Below, in pieces: positions 34,140-41,752 of a stretch of 64,000 nucleotides of DNA. The position numbers and the translations under genes were made by a program. The notes beneath the pieces were generated by a model. It was not told the origin of the DNA, searched no databases, and saw only the letters and a list, made by a program, of their open reading frames with translations. The stretch comes from Microbacterium aurantiacum (GTDB lineage Bacteria; Actinomycetota; Actinomycetes; Actinomycetales; Microbacteriaceae): NCBI RefSeq assembly GCF_002872075.1, contig NZ_PGGU01000005.1, forward strand, positions 310,001 through 374,000, given 5' to 3'. Within the stretch, counting starts at the first letter, position 1. The number at the start of each line of letters is the position of its first letter.

Positions 34140-35471
34140 GTGCGCACAGTCCCGGTCACCCCCATCGCGTCCCCGGGTTGGCGGGCATGGCTGATCTGGT
34201 CGGTGGGCGTCGCCGCGTACGTGCTCGCCATCACCAATCGCACCTCTCTCGGCGCGGTCGGCGTCGACGCCGCAGATCGTTTCGATGCGGATGCGGCCAC
34301 GCTCGCACTCTTCGCGGTCGTGCAGCTCGCGGTGTACGGGGGCATGCAGATTCCGGTGGGCGTGCTGCTGGACCGATACGGGTCACGGCCGATCATGACG
34401 ATCGGAATGCTGCTCATGGCGGCCGGTCAGCTGACGATGGCGCTCTCCCCCAGCATCGGCGTCGCGATCGTCGCCCGCATCCTCCTCGGCGCCGGCGACG
34501 CAGCGGTGTTCCCCGCTGTGCTCCGGCTGGTCGCGACGTGGTTCCCCGCCCAGCGCGCGCCGCTCATGGTGCAGTTCACCGGGATCATCGGTCAGGCCGG
34601 TCAGCTGGTGGCTCTGGTCCCGCTCGCCGCACTCCTGCACGCGACGAGCTGGACGATCACGTTCGGCAGCATCGCCGGGCTCGGGATGCTCTTCGCGATC
34701 CTCGTGGCGGTCGTGATCCGCAATCATCCGCCGGAACGCGGCGCCGACGTCTCGGTCAACACCGACACCGGTGTCATCCGGGTCGTCACCTCGGCGATCG
34801 ACACGGGTGTCGGCATCCGCGCCTCCTGGGCGCACCCAGGCACGCGACTGGCCTTCTGGTCGCATTTCACGACGCCGTTCGCGGGCACCGCATTCGTGCT
34901 GCTCTGGGGAATGCCGTTCCTCACCGCCGGTCAGGGTCTCAGCACCGCGCACGCGGCCGGCATCATCTCGGTGTACGTCGTCGCCGGCATGGCGCTCGGT
35001 CCCGTGATCGGCGAACTGTCCCGCCGGTTGCCGAACCAGCGGTCGTATGCTCTCGTGCTGCCGGCGATCGCCGTACAGATGATCGCCTGGGTCGCCGTCA
35101 TCGCGCTGCCTGCAGCTGCTCCCGTCTGGCTGCTGTACGTCCTCGCCGTCGCTCTCGCGACAGGCGGCCCCGCCTCGATGATCGCGTTCGATCACGCACG
35201 CACGCACAACCCCTCTCATCGCCTCAGCACGGCGACAGGCGTCACGAACGCGGGCGGATTCATCGCGGCGCTCATCGCGATCTTCTTCATCGGACTGGCC
35301 CTCGATCTTCAGGGTGCAGGAACTCCGGAGACCTACTCTCTCGATGCGTTCCGCGTGGCCTTCCTGACTCCGATCCCGCTGTGGATCCTCGGGGTCGTCT
35401 TCATCCTGATCGAACGCAAGAGCACCCGCATCCGGATGGGGCTCGACCCTGAGCGTGCACGCCGCCCCTGA
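34140..35471 (+). CDS. MFS transporter
   Basis: The 443-residue protein has twelve hydrophobic helices and the MFS loop 2-3 signature in GVLLDRYGSRPIMTIGMLLM, with a related loop GPVIGELSRRLPNQRSYALV in the second half. Other family features are LGAGDAAVFPAVLRLVATWF in helices 4-5 and a central hydrophilic loop (residues about 200-235). The transported compound cannot be predicted. The start is GTG 34140, placed six bases after a -10-like hexamer; no better start with a ribosome-binding site is visible. It ends 21 bases before the next gene. Confidence 0.88.
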   Translation: MRTVPVTPIASPGWRAWLIWSVGVAAYVLAITNRTSLGAVGVDAADRFDADAATLALFAVVQLAVYGGMQIPVGVLLDRYGSRPIMTIGMLLMAAGQLTMALSPSIGVAIVARILLGAGDAAVFPAVLRLVATWFPAQRAPLMVQFTGIIGQAGQLVALVPLAALLHATSWTITFGSIAGLGMLFAILVAVVIRNHPPERGADVSVNTDTGVIRVVTSAIDTGVGIRASWAHPGTRLAFWSHFTTPFAGTAFVLLWGMPFLTAGQGLSTAHAAGIISVYVVAGMALGPVIGELSRRLPNQRSYALVLPAIAVQMIAWVAVIALPAAAPVWLLYVLAVALATGGPASMIAFDHARTHNPSHRLSTATGVTNAGGFIAALIAIFFIGLALDLQGAGTPETYSLDAFRVAFLTPIPLWILGVVFILIERKSTRIRMGLDPERARRP

Positions 35472-35481
35472 TCACGGTTCG

Positions 35482-35487
35482 TAGGAT
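35482..35487 (+). promoter_or_regulatory. -10 element (TAGGAT) of a leaderless GNAT transcript
   Basis: TAGGAT is followed by five bases and ATG 35493, with no Shine-Dalgarno. Confidence 0.45.
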
Positions 35488-35492
35488 GAATC

Positions 35493-35912
35493 ATGCCTTC
35501 CTCCTACACGTTCTCCAACGACTCCGCTCGCATCGATCGCGATCGGGTGCACCTCTGGCTGAGTGAGAAGTCGTACTGGGCGAACGGGCGTGCACGCGAG
35601 GTGCAGGATGCGGCCATCGACGGTTCGCGCAATTACGGCGTGTGGGATTCATCCGGTACGCAGGTCGCCTACGCACGCGTCGTCACGGATGCCGTCACGT
35701 TCGCCTGGCTGTGCGATGTCTTCGTCGACGAAGAAGAGCGTGGCAACGGCATCGGGAAGATGCTCGTCGAGGGAGTGATCGCCGACCTCCAGCCGCTCGG
35801 CCTCACCCGGATGCTGCTGGCGACTGCGGACGCGCACGGCCTCTACGCGCAGTACGGCTTCGCGCCCTCCGAGGACCCCACCCGCTACATGATCAAGCAG
35901 ATGCGCCCCTGA
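35493..35912 (+). CDS. GNAT-family N-acetyltransferase
   Basis: The 139-residue protein matches the short GNAT type: LWLSEKSYWANGRAREVQDA, GTQVAYARVVTDAVTFAWLC, the acetyl-CoA loop EEERGNGIGKMLVEGVIADL, and DAHGLYAQYGFAPSEDPTRY at the end. The WANGR segment is typical of a bacterial subgroup of unknown substrate. The start is ATG 35493 in a leaderless arrangement. It converges on the SUMF1-fold gene with four bases between the stop codons. Confidence 0.87.
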   Translation: MPSSYTFSNDSARIDRDRVHLWLSEKSYWANGRAREVQDAAIDGSRNYGVWDSSGTQVAYARVVTDAVTFAWLCDVFVDEEERGNGIGKMLVEGVIADLQPLGLTRMLLATADAHGLYAQYGFAPSEDPTRYMIKQMRP

Positions 35913-35916
35913 CCGG

Positions 35917-36735
35917 TCACCGTCCCCGCGGGGTCCAACCGGAAGGGAGTGCGCCGTCGATCAGAGCGCGCTCCCGGTCGGCCTGCGCGGACCAGCCCTG
36001 CGCCTCATCGAACGTGTCGAACGCACCGCGTGCGAGACGCAGGCCCACGTCTTCGTGATGCATCCGCGGGGCCCCTCCTCGCCGTACCGAGGCACGCACG
36101 CTCCACGCGTCATCGGCGAACCCTCCGCCGCGGAACACCCGGTAGTCGTCGTAGCGTGCGGGGTCGAGCAGATCCCAGCACCATTCCCAGACGTTGCCGA
36201 GCGTGTCGAACAGGCCGTTGAGGTTGGGGATCTTCCCGCCCACCGGCTGCGGGGTGCCCACGCCGTCGGCGCCGGTCCATGCAGCATCCGACAGCGGCGC
36301 GTAGTGGGGGCCGACCGAACCGGCTCGGCAGGCGAACTCCCATTCGGCTTCGGTCGGCAGGCGGTATCCATCGGAAGTCACGTCCCAGGTGACTTCCTCG
36401 CCATCGAAGCGGTAGACGGGGTCAAGACCCTCCCACTCCGACGCGGCGTTGCAGAAGCGCACAGCGCGGAACCAGCTCACGTCCGAGGCCGGACGGCGCG
36501 GATGCGGGGCTGGGATGCCGAGGATCTCGGCCAGCTGCTCCTCGGTGACGGCGTAAACGCCGATCTCGAACGCTTCGAGTTCGACGACGCGCTGCATCTT
36601 GCGCCGCGCATCATGCAGCGTCACCGTACCGGACGGGATTCCGGCGAGTTCGAAGTCGCCGCTCACGTTCCGACCGAAGGGCTCATCATTGCGGAATCCG
36701 CTCCACCCACGCGGGGTACTTGGCCGTACGTCCAT
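35917..36735 (-). CDS. SUMF1/FGE-fold protein lacking the formylglycine-generating cysteines
   Basis: The protein of up to 272 residues contains the SUMF1/EgtB/PvdO fold: EIGVYAVTEEQLAEILGI, DVSWFRAVRFCNAASEWEG, GYRLPTEAEWEFACRAG, GLFDTLGNVWEWCWDLL and RVFRGGGFADDAWSVRASVR. In true formylglycine-generating enzymes two catalytic Cys lie after RGGS; here that stretch is FADDAWSV with no Cys, so it should not make formylglycine. Related nonheme iron enzymes of this fold exist. The N-terminus is uncertain: ATG 36735 overlaps the SGNH gene by 50 bases, while GTG 36666 would avoid this. The two genes are probably co-transcribed. Confidence 0.83.
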   Translation of the reverse strand: MDVRPSTPRGWSGFRNDEPFGRNVSGDFELAGIPSGTVTLHDARRKMQRVVELEAFEIGVYAVTEEQLAEILGIPAPHPRRPASDVSWFRAVRFCNAASEWEGLDPVYRFDGEEVTWDVTSDGYRLPTEAEWEFACRAGSVGPHYAPLSDAAWTGADGVGTPQPVGGKIPNLNGLFDTLGNVWEWCWDLLDPARYDDYRVFRGGGFADDAWSVRASVRRGGAPRMHHEDVGLRLARGAFDTFDEAQGWSAQADRERALIDGALPSGWTPRGR

Positions 36736-37441
36736 CGCCGGATGACGTTCTGGTGACGCGCCGCTTCACCCATGGGCCGACGTGCTCGCGGTAATAGGAC
36801 GCTCCGGACGGCCCACCGGTTCCCGGCTGCGGCGGGGCCCACCAGATCTCCGGAGGCTCGAACCCGAGCGCGTGCAGCACTCTGGCCGCCACCCTGTGGT
36901 GTCCGGCGGCATTCATGTGCAGCCGGTCCTCAGACCAGTACGGCGCGCGTGAGAGCTCCCTGTCCGGCCAGTTCAGCGCGCGGATCACGTCGGGGCGATC
37001 CTGGACGCGTCGCAGCACAGCTTCGGAGAGCAGATCGCCTCGCCGCTGCACGATGTTGCCCATCGGCAGCTGGCCGCTCGGATTCGCGCCCGACAGCAGG
37101 ATCATCGTGACACCCTCCTCATCGCATCGGCGCAGCACCCGGCTGAACGCATCGGCGATGTGCTCGACGTCGGTACGCGGTCGAAGCATGTCGTTGCCGC
37201 CGCCGTTGAACGAGAGATGCGTGGGGTGCAGGGCGAGCGCCGGCTCGAGCTGCTGCTCGACGATGGGCCAGGCGAGCCGACCCCGGATGGCGAGGTTCGC
37301 GTACTGGATCGGCCGCCCCGCGGCGTCGGCCCAGCCCTGGGCCGTGAGATCGGCCCAGCCCCGTTCCCGCCCGTCCGGGAGGACATCGCCGACACCCTCC
37401 GTGAAGGAATCTCCGATCGCCACGAAACGCACGTCAGTCAC
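36686..37441 (-). CDS. SGNH/GDSL-family hydrolase
   Basis: The 251-residue protein has the four SGNH blocks: FVAIGDSFTEGVGD (nucleophile Ser), LAIRGRLAWP (Gly block, modified), LSFNGGGNDML (Asn) and SEDRLHMNAAGHHRVA (Asp and His). It has no signal peptide, so it acts in the cytosol; the esterase substrate is unknown. The last 50 residues, about WWAPPQPGTGG onward, are a basic extension. The start is GTG 37441, six bases after TATTCT. Its 3' end overlaps the SUMF1-fold gene. Confidence 0.9.
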   Translation of the reverse strand: MTDVRFVAIGDSFTEGVGDVLPDGRERGWADLTAQGWADAAGRPIQYANLAIRGRLAWPIVEQQLEPALALHPTHLSFNGGGNDMLRPRTDVEHIADAFSRVLRRCDEEGVTMILLSGANPSGQLPMGNIVQRRGDLLSEAVLRRVQDRPDVIRALNWPDRELSRAPYWSEDRLHMNAAGHHRVAARVLHALGFEPPEIWWAPPQPGTGGPSGASYYREHVGPWVKRRVTRTSSGDGRTAKYPAWVERIPQ

Positions 37442-37447
37442 TCACCA

Positions 37448-37453
37448 AGAATA
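37448..37453 (-). promoter_or_regulatory. -10 element (TATTCT) of a leaderless SGNH hydrolase transcript
   Basis: On the minus strand TATTCT is followed by TGGTGA and the GTG start at 37441. Confidence 0.5.
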
Positions 37454-37482
37454 GGCCCGGACCGTGCGCTGCAGTGCCGGAT

Positions 37483-38835
37483 TCAGCGGTCGTCGAGCGC
37501 TATGCCCCTGCGATCGGCAAGCCCCCACGCGGCGGCAGCCGCGATGAGGAAGCAACCGCCGAAGACGGCGAAGAGCAAAGGAGCTCCGCCCGCGACCAGC
37601 AGCAGCGGGACGACGAGGGGTGCCACGATCGACGCGATGCGGCCGACTCCTGCTGCCCAGCCTGCTCCGGTGGCGCGGAGCGAGGTCGGATAGATCTCCG
37701 GTGTCACGGCGTAGAGCGCACCCCAGGCGCCGAGATTGAAGAACGACAGAGCCATGCCGGAGGCGATGATCGCCGGCTCGGTCGTCGCCGTCCCGAAGAA
37801 CACGGCCGAGACCGCGGACCCGACGAGGAAGACGGAGAGCGTGCTGCGCCTCCCCCACACTTCGATCAACCACGCGGCGACCGCGTATCCGGGCAGCTGC
37901 GCGAGGGTGATGATGAGTGTGAAGCCGAACGATCGGACGAGATCGAATCCGGCCTCGACGAGGATACTGGGAATCCAGATGAACGCGCCGTAGTACGCGA
38001 AGTTCACGGTGAGCCAGACCAGCCACAGGCAGATCGTCCTCCTGCTGAACTCCGGGTTCCAGAGGGTCTGCAGGCGTGCCCGCGCGGTGACGGCGATCGA
38101 CCTGGACGGCGGTTCTCTGCGGATCGCCGGCTCGGCCACGAGTCCGGCATCTGCTTCGAAGGTGCTGACGATGCGCTCGGCCTCGGCGATGCGCCCGCGG
38201 GAGGCGAGCCACCGGGGGGATTCCGGCAGCCCCCAGCGCACGACGAGCGCATACAGCGCCGGGATCGCCCCGATCGCGAATGCCCAGCGCCAGCCGTCAG
38301 CGGATGCCGGGATGACGAAGTAGCCGATCAGCGCCGCGGCGGTCCACCCGACCGCCCAGAACGCCTCCAGGACCACGATCAGCCGCCCGCGGATCCTCGC
38401 AGGAGCGAACTCGCTGACGTAGGTCGATGCGACCGGCAACTCCGCTCCCAGTCCGAGCCCGACCAGGAACCGGAGCACGAGGAGTGCGGCGAGGCCGCCG
38501 ACGAACGCGCTGGCGCCCGTCGCGACGCCGTAGACGAGCAGAGTGAGGGCGAACACCTGCCGGCGGCCCAGCCGGTCGGCGAGCAGCCCGCCCAGCGTCG
38601 CGCCGACCGCCATGCCGAGGAATCCGACCGAGGCGATCCATCCCGCCTCGGTCCTGGTGAGATCCCACTGCTGCACGAGAGCGGCGAGGATGAACGAGAT
38701 CAATCCGACGTCCATGGCGTCCAGAGCCCAACCGAGCCCCGAGCCCGTCAGAAGGCGGGCATGCCGGCGCGTGAACGGAAGATCATCGAGACGCTCGGCG
38801 AGCGACGCGCGACTCGGCAGGGCGGTGTTGGCCAT
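37483..38835 (-). CDS. MFS transporter (sugar/aromatic-acid porter-like)
   Basis: The 450-residue protein has twelve hydrophobic helices and the sugar-porter-type motifs: GWALDAMDVGLISFILA in helix 1, GGLLADRLGRRQVFALTLLV in loop 2-3, LGLGAELPVASTYVSEFAP, RGRLIVVLEAFWAVG and PESPRWLASRGR at the mid-loop, and VTPEIYPTSLRATGAGWA in the second half. The pattern fits importers of organic acids or sugars, but the substrate cannot be fixed. ATG 38835 lies seven bases after TACGAT; a GAGGTG immediately before the ATG could also be a ribosome-binding site. The frame extends upstream, but those residues are Arg-rich and unlike the family. Confidence 0.88.
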   Translation of the reverse strand: MANTALPSRASLAERLDDLPFTRRHARLLTGSGLGWALDAMDVGLISFILAALVQQWDLTRTEAGWIASVGFLGMAVGATLGGLLADRLGRRQVFALTLLVYGVATGASAFVGGLAALLVLRFLVGLGLGAELPVASTYVSEFAPARIRGRLIVVLEAFWAVGWTAAALIGYFVIPASADGWRWAFAIGAIPALYALVVRWGLPESPRWLASRGRIAEAERIVSTFEADAGLVAEPAIRREPPSRSIAVTARARLQTLWNPEFSRRTICLWLVWLTVNFAYYGAFIWIPSILVEAGFDLVRSFGFTLIITLAQLPGYAVAAWLIEVWGRRSTLSVFLVGSAVSAVFFGTATTEPAIIASGMALSFFNLGAWGALYAVTPEIYPTSLRATGAGWAAGVGRIASIVAPLVVPLLLVAGGAPLLFAVFGGCFLIAAAAAWGLADRRGIALDDR

Positions 38836-38842
38836 GCACCTC

Positions 38843-38848
38843 ATCGTA
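38843..38848 (-). promoter_or_regulatory. possible -10 element (TACGAT) before the MFS gene
   Basis: On the minus strand TACGAT is followed by GAGGTGC and ATG 38835. The GAGGTG could instead be a close ribosome-binding site. Confidence 0.35.
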
Positions 38849-38885
38849 GAGCCGCGGCCCCACAGATGACGCGCGGTGCGACTGA

Positions 38886-39920
38886 CTACTTCTGCGCGTC
38901 CAGGAGGGCGCGCACCCGCGGGATGACCTCGGTGCCGTAGAGCTCGATGCTGCGCATCATCGCCTCGTGCGAGAGCGTGCCTGTCGCGTACTTCAGGTCG
39001 AATCGCCCGAGCCCCAGGGTGGTGACGGTGTCGGCGATCTTCTTCGCCACTCGTTCGGGTGAACCGACGTACAGCGCACCCTCCGGTCCGACGTCGTTCT
39101 GGAAGCGCGCGCGGCTGTACTGCGGCCATCCGCGCTCTCGGCCGATGGTGTTGTTCATCGCCTCGAAGCCGGAGTATGCGGCATCCCATGCCTCTGCGTC
39201 GGTCTCGGCGATGTGGCCCGGCGAATGCACGGAGATCGGATGCGAGGTCGTGCCGAACGTGGCGACCGAGCGGTGGTACAGCTCGACGAACGGCTTGAAG
39301 CGGATGGCCGGCCCGCCGATGATCGCCAGCATCAGCCCTAGCCCGTGCCGGGCGACGCGCACCACCGACTCCGGGCTGCCGCCGACGCCGACCCAGGTAC
39401 GGAGGCCGTTCTCGGTCTTCGGGAACACGTCCGCGTTCTCCAGAGAGGCGCGCATGGTTCCCGACCAGGTCACCGGCTGTTCCTTGAGCAGTTCGACGAA
39501 CAGGTCGAGCTTCTCCTCGAACAGCGCCTCGTAGTCGCGCAGGTCGTAGCCGAACAACGGGAACGACTCCGTGAACGACCCACGTCCCAGAACGACCTCC
39601 GCCCGCCCGCCGGAGATCGCGTCCAACGTGGAGAAGCGCTCGAACACGCGCACCGGGTCGTCTGAGGACAGCACGGTCACCGCAGTGCCGAGGCGAATGC
39701 GCTCGGTACGGGCTGCGATGGCGGCGAGCACCATCTCGGGTGCGGAGACCGCGAACTCGGTGCGGTGGTGCTCCCCCACCCCGAAGAAGTCGACGCCGAC
39801 CGCGTCGGCACGCTCGGCCTGCGCGACGACGTTGCGGATGGTCTGTGCCGCTGAGAGCAGCTTTCCGTCCGCGTCGCGGGTGATGTCTCCGAACGTGTCC
39901 AGCCCGAACTCGATGTCCAT
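38886..39920 (-). CDS. LLM-class flavin-dependent oxidoreductase
   Basis: The 344-residue protein has the bacterial luciferase-like TIM barrel: MDIEFGLDTFGDI, then AERADAVGVDFFGVGEHHR, APEMVLAAIAARTERIRLG, TLDAISGGRAEVVLGRGSF and VGVGGSPESVVRVARHGLG. These match the LLM oxidoreductases of Actinobacteria that use FMN or F420. The cofactor and substrate are unclear. AAAGG precedes ATG 39920. A terminator lies on its upstream side, belonging to the next gene, so it is probably transcribed on its own, and the MFS gene downstream is about 50 bases away. Confidence 0.9.
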   Translation of the reverse strand: MDIEFGLDTFGDITRDADGKLLSAAQTIRNVVAQAERADAVGVDFFGVGEHHRTEFAVSAPEMVLAAIAARTERIRLGTAVTVLSSDDPVRVFERFSTLDAISGGRAEVVLGRGSFTESFPLFGYDLRDYEALFEEKLDLFVELLKEQPVTWSGTMRASLENADVFPKTENGLRTWVGVGGSPESVVRVARHGLGLMLAIIGGPAIRFKPFVELYHRSVATFGTTSHPISVHSPGHIAETDAEAWDAAYSGFEAMNNTIGRERGWPQYSRARFQNDVGPEGALYVGSPERVAKKIADTVTTLGLGRFDLKYATGTLSHEAMMRSIELYGTEVIPRVRALLDAQK

Positions 39921-39951
39921 GTGCGCCAGCCTTTCGTATTCACCTGAATGA

Positions 39952-39994
39952 ACCGCGCGGGTCGCTCCGGCATTCCCGGGGTGACCCGCGCGGT
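39952..39994 (-). terminator. terminator after the DUF885 gene
   Basis: A 12-base perfect inverted repeat (ACCGCGCGGGTC at 39952-39963 with its complement at 39983-39994, 19-base loop) begins 20 bases beyond the stop codon of the DUF885 gene and lies upstream of the LLM gene. Confidence 0.75.
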
Positions 39995-40013
39995 CCCGAG
40001 CTCGAGCCGGCGG

Positions 40014-41687
40014 TCAGCGCAGCAGTGCCGTGCGCAGTGTGTCGAGGCCGACGCCGCCCATGTCGAGAGCGCGCTTGTGGAACTCCTTGATGTCGAAGTC
40101 CGCTCCACGCTCGGCCTGGTACGCGTCGCGCACCTGCTCCCAGATGCGCTGCCCCACCTTGTACGACGGCGCCTGGCCCGGCCAGCCCAGGTAGCGGTTG
40201 ACCTCGAACTGCACGAACTGGTCCGACATGTTGACGTTGCTGCGCATGAACTCCAGCGCGTATTCCGCGTCCCAGACGCCGGTGCCGTCGAGCCGGGGCT
40301 TGCCCAGGTGCACGCCGATGTCGAGAACCACACGGGCCGCGCGCATCCGCTGTCCGTCGAGCATGCCCAGGCGATCGGCCGGGTCGTCGAGGTAGCCGAG
40401 CTGCTGCATCAGGCGCTCCGCATACAGGGCCCATCCCTCGGCGTGCCCCGAGGTGCCGGCGAGGAGGCGGCGCCACGAGTTCAACTCGGCACGGTTGTGC
40501 ACCGCCTGGGCGATCTGCAGGTGGTGACCAGGAACGCCCTCGTGATAGACGGTCGTCAGTTCACGCCAGGTGTCGAACTCGGTGACCCCCTCGGGAACCG
40601 ACCACCACATGCGGCCGGGCCGCGAGAAGTCGTCCGTCGGGCCGGTGTAGTAGATACCGCCCTCCTGCGTGGGGGCGATCATGCACTCCAGCGTGCGGAT
40701 CTGCTCGGGGATGTCGAAGTGCGTGGCGCCCAGCTCGGCGACTGCACGATCGCTCGTCTCCTGCATCCAGCGCTGCAGCGCGTCGGTGCCGACGAGCTTG
40801 CGGGCAGGGTCGGCCTCGAGGTGGGCGACTGCTTCTTCGACCGACGCGCCGGGCAGGATCTCGTTGGCGATGGCCGTCTGCTCGGCCACCATGCGAGCCA
40901 GCTCCTCACGACCCCACTCGTACGTCTCGTCGAGATCGATCGTCGCACCGAGGAAGCGGCGCGAGTTGAGCGCGTAGAGCTCGCGACCGACCGCGTCGAC
41001 CTCGCCGGCGGACGGGGCCAGCTCATCGGTGAGGAAACGTCCCAGCTCGTCGTAGGCGACCCGCGCGGCCGCGGAGTTGTCGGCGAGTGTCCGGGCGAGA
41101 GAGGCGGGAAGGTTGCCCTCCTCCGGCGCTGCCTCGGCGACGAACGCCGCGAAGAACCCGTCGTCAGCGGTGTAGCGGGTGATCTGGGTCGCGACTTCCA
41201 CGACCTGTCGCCGAGCGGGCGTCACGCCCCGCGCGATTCCCTCTCGCAGGGTCTCGGTGTAGCCGCGCAGCGCGTCCGGCACGGCGGCGAGACGCTTCGC
41301 GATGACACCCCAGTCGTCGGAAGTGGCTGTGGGCATCAGATCGAAGGCGGCGCGCACGTCCTGCGCGGCGGAGGCGATCACGTTCAGATCGCGCAGGTGC
41401 CAGTTCGCATCGTGCAGATCGAGGTCGAGCTGCAGCTCGGCGCTCAGATCGGTCTTCGTCACCTCATCGATGGCATCGACCGGATCGAGAGCGCTGAGCT
41501 TTCCGAGGGTCGTGCGCGTCGCTTCGGCGATCTCTTCGAGACCGGCGGGACTCAGATCGCCGAAGCGGTCACCCGCCTCGGTGCGTCCGATGTAGGTGCC
41601 GAGTGTCGGCGACAGCACAGCGATGGTGTCGACCCATTCGTCGGCGACACTGTCAATGGCAGACGGGATGCGAGGCACTGAAGTCAT
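40014..41687 (-). CDS. DUF885-family protein (putative metallopeptidase)
   Basis: The 557-residue protein belongs to DUF885. It is largely helical and carries YHEGVPGHHLQIAQAV, an HExxH-like zinc site in which His-Glu is followed by a Gly-rich turn and His-His, plus SGHAEGWALYAERLMQQLGY with the third ligand. Both motifs are typical of the family, which is thought to comprise zinc-dependent peptidases with a carboxypeptidase Taq-like fold. No signal peptide is present. ATG 41687 lies six bases after TAGGCT without a ribosome-binding site. It ends at a clear terminator. Confidence 0.9.
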   Translation of the reverse strand: MTSVPRIPSAIDSVADEWVDTIAVLSPTLGTYIGRTEAGDRFGDLSPAGLEEIAEATRTTLGKLSALDPVDAIDEVTKTDLSAELQLDLDLHDANWHLRDLNVIASAAQDVRAAFDLMPTATSDDWGVIAKRLAAVPDALRGYTETLREGIARGVTPARRQVVEVATQITRYTADDGFFAAFVAEAAPEEGNLPASLARTLADNSAAARVAYDELGRFLTDELAPSAGEVDAVGRELYALNSRRFLGATIDLDETYEWGREELARMVAEQTAIANEILPGASVEEAVAHLEADPARKLVGTDALQRWMQETSDRAVAELGATHFDIPEQIRTLECMIAPTQEGGIYYTGPTDDFSRPGRMWWSVPEGVTEFDTWRELTTVYHEGVPGHHLQIAQAVHNRAELNSWRRLLAGTSGHAEGWALYAERLMQQLGYLDDPADRLGMLDGQRMRAARVVLDIGVHLGKPRLDGTGVWDAEYALEFMRSNVNMSDQFVQFEVNRYLGWPGQAPSYKVGQRIWEQVRDAYQAERGADFDIKEFHKRALDMGGVGLDTLRTALLR

Positions 41688-41693
41688 CCCGCC

Positions 41694-41699
41694 AGCCTA
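41694..41699 (-). promoter_or_regulatory. -10 element (TAGGCT) of a leaderless DUF885 transcript
   Basis: On the minus strand TAGGCT is followed by GGCGGG and ATG 41687. Confidence 0.5.
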
Positions 41700-41752
41700 T
41701 CCCTCGACGTGCCCGCAGCATCATGATCGCTGCGCGGTCACAGCGTCCGACG

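Noticed and set aside
39948..41681. Open frame of 577 codons on the plus strand
   Set aside because: Antisense to the DUF885 gene, which has its own zinc motifs, promoter and terminator.
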